Assembly: GCA_026928255.1 (NCBI GenBank)
Contig: JAIXKJ010000003.1
Location: 211,833-275,832 of the forward strand
Origin: Anaerolineales bacterium
Lineage (GTDB): Bacteria > Chloroflexota > Anaerolineae > Anaerolineales > Villigracilaceae
Direction: 5' to 3'
DNA length: 64,000 nucleotides
This document shows, one piece after another, positions 59,605 through 64,000 of this stretch. The notes beneath the pieces are model-generated. The model made no database searches, had not been told where the DNA came from, and saw nothing but the letters and a program-made list of their open reading frames with translations. Within the stretch, counting starts at the first letter, position 1. Each line of letters begins with the position of its first letter. The position numbers were made by a program, and so were the translations under genes.

Positions 59605-60384
59605 TTATTTATTGTAAAGAGAAAAATATCTATCAATCTCTGGACGTAATTCTATTCCAACATGTTCGAAAATTTCTAACAGTTGCAAATAAGTTCCTTG
59701 TCCGCCTAGAAAATCCCAAAATTCGCTTGCGACTTTTAATTCTGCTTCAAGATCAAGCATTCCAGCCATTGTCCAGCGAGAATAAGGTTTTGGTTCATAA
59801 GGATTATAGGGAATAGCAATTAAAGTGTTTATTTTTGCATTAGGATTTTCAGCAAGAACACAAGCAACCCATTCTAAAAGCGTTCGTTTAAACTCCTTAA
59901 ATCCGCCCTTATTTGGCTTTGCTGTTTTGATGTCAAAGAAATATAGTTGATGATCGTAACCTTCCAACCAAACATCAACCTTGGTTAGCTTTACGGTTTT
60001 CATTTTTCCACTTCGTGCAACTTTTCTTATTTCTTCGATCTCGGCGTTTTTATTGGGCTTTGAATTGGCTGTTGTCAAATCATCTATAATATTTTGAATA
60101 ACTCGTTGAGCGGATTCGCTGATTTGTGTTCCAGCTACAGTTTGAGTTTTTGATTCTTTGAAAGTTGTTGAGGCTAGAGTTAATGCGACAGGTTCAAAAA
60201 TGCTCGTTCCAAAATTAGTATTTAATGAATGGATGAATGAAAACAACGCCATCCGGTCTTTCCCTAGAAGCCTTGTATGGAAAGGCATAGAGGCAGGCTC
60301 AGGGTTATAGTTTTGAAATTTATTTCGTAATCTCTGTTTTAATACAGTTTCAACTTGCGCTATTTGCTGATTTGTTAACGCCAT
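59605..60384 (-). CDS. Type II restriction endonuclease, TdeIII-like
   Basis: 259 residues. A PD-(D/E)xK-type site is seen in [22 protein letters not shown] (split near residues 135-157: Asp, then D-I-K). The segments [24 protein letters not shown] (44-67) and [12 protein letters not shown] (near 203) match what I recall of the TdeIII family. It directly follows its methyltransferase with no gap. AT-rich codon use contrasts with the phosphohexomutase next door. Cutting site cannot be read from sequence. Confidence 0.85.
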   Translation of the reverse strand: MALTNQQIAQVETVLKQRLRNKFQNYNPEPASMPFHTRLLGKDRMALFSFIHSLNTNFGTSIFEPVALTLASTTFKESKTQTVAGTQISESAQRVIQNIIDDLTTANSKPNKNAEIEEIRKVARSGKMKTVKLTKVDVWLEGYDHQLYFFDIKTAKPNKGGFKEFKRTLLEWVACVLAENPNAKINTLIAIPYNPYEPKPYSRWTMAGMLDLEAELKVASEFWDFLGGQGTYLQLLEIFEHVGIELRPEIDRYFSLYNK

Positions 60385-61971
60385 TTATTCTCTCTTTAAG
60401 TGAAAAATAATTTCCGAATAAGCGCCTTTATCTTTTTCAGTGCGATTTAAGACGGGACGCTTAAATTGATTGACTATTTTCATTCCCGCATTTTCTGCAA
60501 TGGTTGAATACATATTGTATTTGTCGTTTGCTACAAGAAAAATATCATAATCGTCTGTTAAATATTTCTTTGCGTTATTCAAAACGTCTGAAATGCCTTG
60601 AATGTAACTTTGTTTTGCCTCTTTGCCTTGCCCTTTAAAAAGCGGGCCGATTTCCAACTCGTCTTTGCGCTCGAAACCGAATAAATCATAAGCGTAAGCG
60701 TGCTGTTCATGGTAATCAATTAAGCCAACGTAAGGCGGCGAAGAGAAAATCCCTTTAATCTTTTGTTTTTCCGCAAGTTGAGCGAACGCAGAATTTTTCT
60801 TTCCTAGTTCGGAAAAAATATTAATTGTTCTGCTGTCGCCCGTTAAACAGACTTGGAACGTGCCCGTCCTTAATTTGTCAAATTGCGCGAGGCGTTTTAC
60901 TGTGTCTTTTGAATAGGTTTCCCACCATTTTAGAATTGAAAAAAGCGGCTTGCACATTTTTCCGTGTTTTGAACAATAATAAGTTGTGGTAATTGGTTCG
61001 ACAAGCGTGGCTAAGTCCGCGTGCGTAGTCGCTCTGCAACTGCGAATAGTACGACTTAAAATTAAACTTAGGATTTTTTTCGTGTCAATATTTTTTATTT
61101 TTTTTATTTCAGCGAATATGAACTCGACCTCTTCTCGGATGTGTTGCGAGTACCACTTATCAAGAAAAGTGTCGGTTTTGTCTTGACGTAATTTTATACC
61201 GTATTGTTCTACTAATTTTTCGTAAATAGGCAGAAACTCTTTTTCTTTTTCCGCGCCGTATTTCTTTTCGTTAATTTTCCCTTGTCTTAAATTATATTTG
61301 TAAGTTGTGGCGGGAAAATAGCGATTGTTGAACTTGTAAAGTTCTTGTAATAATTTTTCCTCAAATTCCAAGACGCGCGAATCTTGCAAAAATATTTTTA
61401 ATGATTTTGTGACGCGGTTAATTTCGTTTTGGACGTCTGTCAAATCGTACTTTGCAACTTTACAATTTCCGATTAAAGCGTTGAAGGCTGAAACGTCAAT
61501 GCCGACGGCGTGTATTCCTAGCTCGCAACTTTGAACCATTGTCGTTCCGCTCCCCGAAAATGGGTCAAGGACAATATCGCCTTTTTTGAAATACGTTTCT
61601 GTCTTGAAAGAATCAGTATGGCTGTCTAAAAAATATTCGACAAGTTGCGGAATAAATTTCCCTTTATACGGGTGCAGCCTGTGGATGTGTTTTGTCGTTT
61701 CGGCTTCTTTATATTGGTCAAAAGATAAAGCCCAATTTAGGTCGGCTCCAAGTTGATCTTTCCACAAGACTTCGCGTTGTCCGTTGTAGGATTCGTAATA
61801 ATCTATTAAATCTTTTAAGATGACTCGCGTAGAACCGTTATCGCCAGATTTCTTAATCCGTCCATATTGGATGAGATAAGAAATATTAGAGGTTGTAACC
61901 GTTTTTTGTGTGTACTGTGTCGCCCATTCGCTGGCTTCTTTTATAGTTAACAGTTTATCTGATGCAGTCAT
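60385..61971 (-). CDS. DNA methyltransferase (amino-methylating, type II)
   Basis: 528 residues. N-terminal helix-turn-helix-like segment (about 8-60; IKEASEWATQYTQ, SNISYLIQYGRIKK) that may bind DNA. Motif I is DPFSGSGTT (about 135-143), followed by VGIDVSAFN. The catalytic motif IV is SSPPY (about 408-412), which transfers methyl to N4-cytosine or N6-adenine. Order I, long target-recognition region, IV corresponds to the alpha layout. It precedes the endonuclease in one transcript, so the protecting activity is made first. AT-rich, probably acquired. Confidence 0.92.
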   Translation of the reverse strand: MTASDKLLTIKEASEWATQYTQKTVTTSNISYLIQYGRIKKSGDNGSTRVILKDLIDYYESYNGQREVLWKDQLGADLNWALSFDQYKEAETTKHIHRLHPYKGKFIPQLVEYFLDSHTDSFKTETYFKKGDIVLDPFSGSGTTMVQSCELGIHAVGIDVSAFNALIGNCKVAKYDLTDVQNEINRVTKSLKIFLQDSRVLEFEEKLLQELYKFNNRYFPATTYKYNLRQGKINEKKYGAEKEKEFLPIYEKLVEQYGIKLRQDKTDTFLDKWYSQHIREEVEFIFAEIKKIKNIDTKKILSLILSRTIRSCRATTHADLATLVEPITTTYYCSKHGKMCKPLFSILKWWETYSKDTVKRLAQFDKLRTGTFQVCLTGDSRTINIFSELGKKNSAFAQLAEKQKIKGIFSSPPYVGLIDYHEQHAYAYDLFGFERKDELEIGPLFKGQGKEAKQSYIQGISDVLNNAKKYLTDDYDIFLVANDKYNMYSTIAENAGMKIVNQFKRPVLNRTEKDKGAYSEIIFHLKRE

Positions 61972-62019
61972 TTTAATATTTTTATATCCTTTTCATCCGC
62001 GTTCATCTGCGCCGAATGC

Positions 62020-63012
62020 TCACGGCGTCGCCGTAGCGGACGGGGTTTCGGTCGGCGCGGGAGTCGCTGTCGGCGTGGGGGCGGGGGCTTCGCCGGTCAT
62101 CAAAATTTGCCAGGCGATTTCCAAATCGCCGGAAGCGACGACGGGGAAATCGGGCAGGTTGCCCAGCGCCAGGTCGAGCCGCGTCAACGCCTGAGTCAGC
62201 GCCGCGTCGGGCTTCTGCGCGTCGAGCGCTGCCAGCGCGTCGCGCGCGCTTTGCAAATCCTCTTTCGCCAAGCCGAAGTTGCTCTGCGCCAAATATAGAC
62301 GCGCGCGCCCCAGCGTATCTAACGCGCGGGCAAAGGCGACTTCGTCGCGTAATTCGGCCAGCGCGGCGTTGTTGGCGCTTTGCATCTGCGCGTCGAGCGT
62401 CGCCTGCGCGGCTTCCAATTTTGCCTGCGCCGTCGTTTGTGATTTAAGCGTCTCGTCTAGCGTTGCGGCGCGGACGTTCAACTCGGCGACCTGCGTCCGC
62501 AAGCCTTCAACCTGCGCCGCGTTCGCGTCGTTCGCCGCCGCCTGCGTCGCAAGCAACTCGGAGAGCGTCTCGATGCGCGCCGCGTTGCGCTCGACGGGCG
62601 CGATGAAATTTTCTCGCAAATAGGGGACGCCGTAATACAGGGCGAGCGCGATCGTGCCAATCAGCGCCGCCAGTTGAATCAGTTTTAACAGCGCCAGCCC
62701 AAAAGCGCGGAGCGCCAGCCCCAGACGATGCAGAAAAGAATCTTGACTCGCCGACGGTTTTTCCTCCTCGACGGCGGGCGGCGCTTCTTTCTTGACCGCT
62801 TTTTTGACCGCAACGATGGCGGCGTCCTGCGGCGCGGACTCGCGCCAGCGCTCGAGCGTTTCGGCGCTCGCCCCCTCGACTTTGAGCGCGTCATCCTCTG
62901 TTTCAAAGGGGCGCGCCGCGACGATTTTTTCCGCCAACTCGCGGCTGACGGTTAATTTTTGCGTCAGCGTTTCCGCATCCGCGCTGTTGAGAAAATCCAA
63001 AAGACGGCTCAT
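62020..63012 (-). CDS. Helix-hairpin-helix, single-pass, coiled-coil membrane protein
   Basis: 330 residues from the ATG at 63012 (AGGAG upstream). Residues about 1-60 resemble a helix-hairpin-helix domain (VSRELAEKIVAARPFETEDDALKV split at 22-45). A Lys/Glu/Pro linker leads to one membrane helix (about 112-135), then a long Ala/Leu/Gln coiled coil (about 145-235), a helical repeat part (about 240-300) and a Pro/Thr/Ala tail. The N-terminal DNA- or protein-binding-like domain would be cytoplasmic and the coiled coil outside. Function unknown. Start at 63012 is preferred to an upstream in-frame ATG that overlaps the divergent gene. Confidence 0.75.
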   Translation of the reverse strand: MSRLLDFLNSADAETLTQKLTVSRELAEKIVAARPFETEDDALKVEGASAETLERWRESAPQDAAIVAVKKAVKKEAPPAVEEEKPSASQDSFLHRLGLALRAFGLALLKLIQLAALIGTIALALYYGVPYLRENFIAPVERNAARIETLSELLATQAAANDANAAQVEGLRTQVAELNVRAATLDETLKSQTTAQAKLEAAQATLDAQMQSANNAALAELRDEVAFARALDTLGRARLYLAQSNFGLAKEDLQSARDALAALDAQKPDAALTQALTRLDLALGNLPDFPVVASGDLEIAWQILMTGEAPAPTPTATPAPTETPSATATP

Positions 63013-63081
63013 AGCATCTCCTATGCGGTCATTGTACAACAAAAGCGCCGCGTCCGCTTTATTCTCGCGCCGCGCAAGGGT

Positions 63082-63087
63082 TATAAT
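63082..63087 (+). promoter_or_regulatory. -10 element giving a leaderless cysteine desulfurase mRNA
   Basis: Perfect TATAAT with the ATG at 63095, so the expected transcription start falls on or next to the start codon. The -35 region (TTATTC, 63059-63064) is weak. Confidence 0.5.
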
Positions 63088-63094
63088 CTGCGCC

Positions 63095-64000
63095 ATGATT
63101 TACCTTGATTATGCGGCGACCACGCCCGTAGACGAGCGCGTCCTCGCCAAAATGCTTCCCTACTTCCGCGAGACCTTCGGCAACCCGTCCTCCGTGCACC
63201 GCTTTGGGCAGAAAGCCGAAGCGGCGCTGGACGCGGCGCGCGAGACCGTCGCGGCGGCGCTGAACTGTCGCCCCGACGAAATCATCTTCACTTCGGGCGG
63301 CTCCGAAGCGGACAACCTCGCCTTGCGCGGCGCGATGTTGGCGCGCAAACACGCCACGCGCTGGCTGTTGACCGCGAAGACCGAACACCCCGCCGTAAGC
63401 AAAACGGCGCGTCAACTGGCGGACGAATACGGCTTCCTGCTCGAATGGCTGGACGTGAACGAGCACGGCGAGGTTACGCCCGCCGCGCTGACGCGAGCCG
63501 TTTGCAGCGACACGACGCTGGCGTCCGCGATGTACGCCAACAACGAAATCGGCACGCTCAACCCGATTGCCGACCTCGCCCAAATTGCGCGCGCCAACGG
63601 AATTTTATTTCACACCGACGCGGTGCAGGCGGCGGCGTATTTAGATGTAGACGTGCAAAAACTCGGCGTGGATTTGATGTCGCTCGGCGGACATAAATTC
63701 TACGGGCCGAAGGGCGTGGGCGCGCTGTACGTCCGCCAGGGGACGCAACTCGCGCCGCAACTGACGGGCGGCAGTCAAGAGTCCGCGCTGCGGGCGGGGA
63801 CGCACAACCTGCCGTACATCGTCGGCTTTGCGGAGGCGTTGCGCCTGGCGGTCGAAGAGCGTCAGGCGCGGACGGCGCACGTCCAACCCTTGCGCGATCA
63901 AATCATCGGCGCGGTCCTCGAAGCGATTCCCGATTCGCGGTTGACCGGTCACCCTGAAAGGCGGTTGCCCAATCACGCTTCGTTCGTCTTCAAAGGCGCG
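63095..64000 (+). CDS. Cysteine desulfurase (NifS/IscS type), 3' end outside window
   Basis: 302 residues are visible and the frame is open at the right edge. It releases sulfur from cysteine for Fe-S cluster or thio-cofactor synthesis. IYLDYAATTPVDERV (2-16), FGNPSSVHRFG near 29, FTSGGSEADNLA near 67, TEHPAV near 98, YANNEIGTLNPI near 145, HTDAVQA near 174 and the PLP Lys K201 in SLGGHKFYGPKG are all present. The TATAAT at 63082-63087 is seven bases ahead of the ATG and there is no Shine-Dalgarno, so the mRNA is probably leaderless. Confidence 0.95.
   Translation, partial: MIYLDYAATTPVDERVLAKMLPYFRETFGNPSSVHRFGQKAEAALDAARETVAAALNCRPDEIIFTSGGSEADNLALRGAMLARKHATRWLLTAKTEHPAVSKTARQLADEYGFLLEWLDVNEHGEVTPAALTRAVCSDTTLASAMYANNEIGTLNPIADLAQIARANGILFHTDAVQAAAYLDVDVQKLGVDLMSLGGHKFYGPKGVGALYVRQGTQLAPQLTGGSQESALRAGTHNLPYIVGFAEALRLAVEERQARTAHVQPLRDQIIGAVLEAIPDSRLTGHPERRLPNHASFVFKGA

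Noticed and set aside
59605..61971. Part of a larger defence island
   Set aside because: Only the methyltransferase and endonuclease are present; flanking genes are a phosphohexomutase and a coiled-coil protein with no defence link.

Overview
The window reads as a chromosomal segment of a Gram-positive-type (monoderm-like), moderately GC-rich bacterium, most likely a member of the Chloroflexota (Anaerolineae). This rests on inference from several signs: a thiamine-binding protein made as a lipoprotein, long Pro/Thr/Ala-rich linkers in secreted and membrane proteins, a fused alcohol dehydrogenase/Gfo-Idh oxidoreductase, and a heparinase-fold protein kept with surface-glycan genes. No rRNA is present. 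There is one tRNA. Both edges cut a gene: a histidine kinase on the left and a cysteine desulfurase on the right.

Layout. 0-2.2 kb: a sensor kinase, a stand-alone receiver and an alpha/beta-hydrolase-fold protein that lacks its serine nucleophile. 2.2-7.2 kb: a thiamine salvage operon (thiN, thiB, thiP, thiQ and a DUF402 phosphatase-like gene) behind a consensus promoter and a TPP riboswitch with a readable terminator/antiterminator switch. 7.2-11.3 kb: three small membrane proteins, a phosphofructokinase and an M29 aminopeptidase; the last two converge on an array of heptanucleotide repeats. 11.4-14.8 kb: a Phd/VapC toxin-antitoxin pair translationally coupled to a bi-domain oxidoreductase and an acetyltransferase. 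14.9-22 kb: histidine ammonia-lyase and a set that fits 4-hydroxyproline catabolism (epimerase, FAD-dependent D-amino-acid oxidoreductase, DapA-family deaminase, SMP-30 lactonase), interrupted by a 7TM-PAS-PAS protein on the other strand.

22-42.3 kb is a surface-polysaccharide locus. On the plus strand: flippase, sugar aminotransferase, two sulfotransferases and a glycosyltransferase. On the minus strand, one long operon: rfbCBAD for dTDP-rhamnose, an ABC exporter pair, a sulfotransferase-GT2-GT2 fusion, a polytopic membrane protein, two glycosyltransferases and two more sulfotransferases. Five sulfotransferase domains in one locus suggest a heavily sulfated surface glycan, which is the most interesting system in the window. 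A WecA-like initiating transferase and a heparinase-fold protein lie just beyond (44.6-47.7 kb), after tpx, azlCD and tRNA-Met.

47.8-50.4 kb: rpsF-ssb-rpsR followed by a parvulin. 50.4-59.6 kb: a Clp-fold protease, a GH3 protein with a degenerate catalytic loop, a glycerophosphodiesterase, an AAA ATPase, a glycosyltransferase and a phosphohexomutase. 59.6-62 kb: an AT-richer type II restriction-modification pair, probably acquired. 62-64 kb: a helix-hairpin-helix/coiled-coil membrane protein and the cysteine desulfurase.

Two families of dispersed short repeats were found: period-7 arrays (YAACCTN) and REP-like GGGAGAGGG palindromes. Each has at least one copy inside a protein-coding gene, and two heptamer arrays supply gene stop codons.
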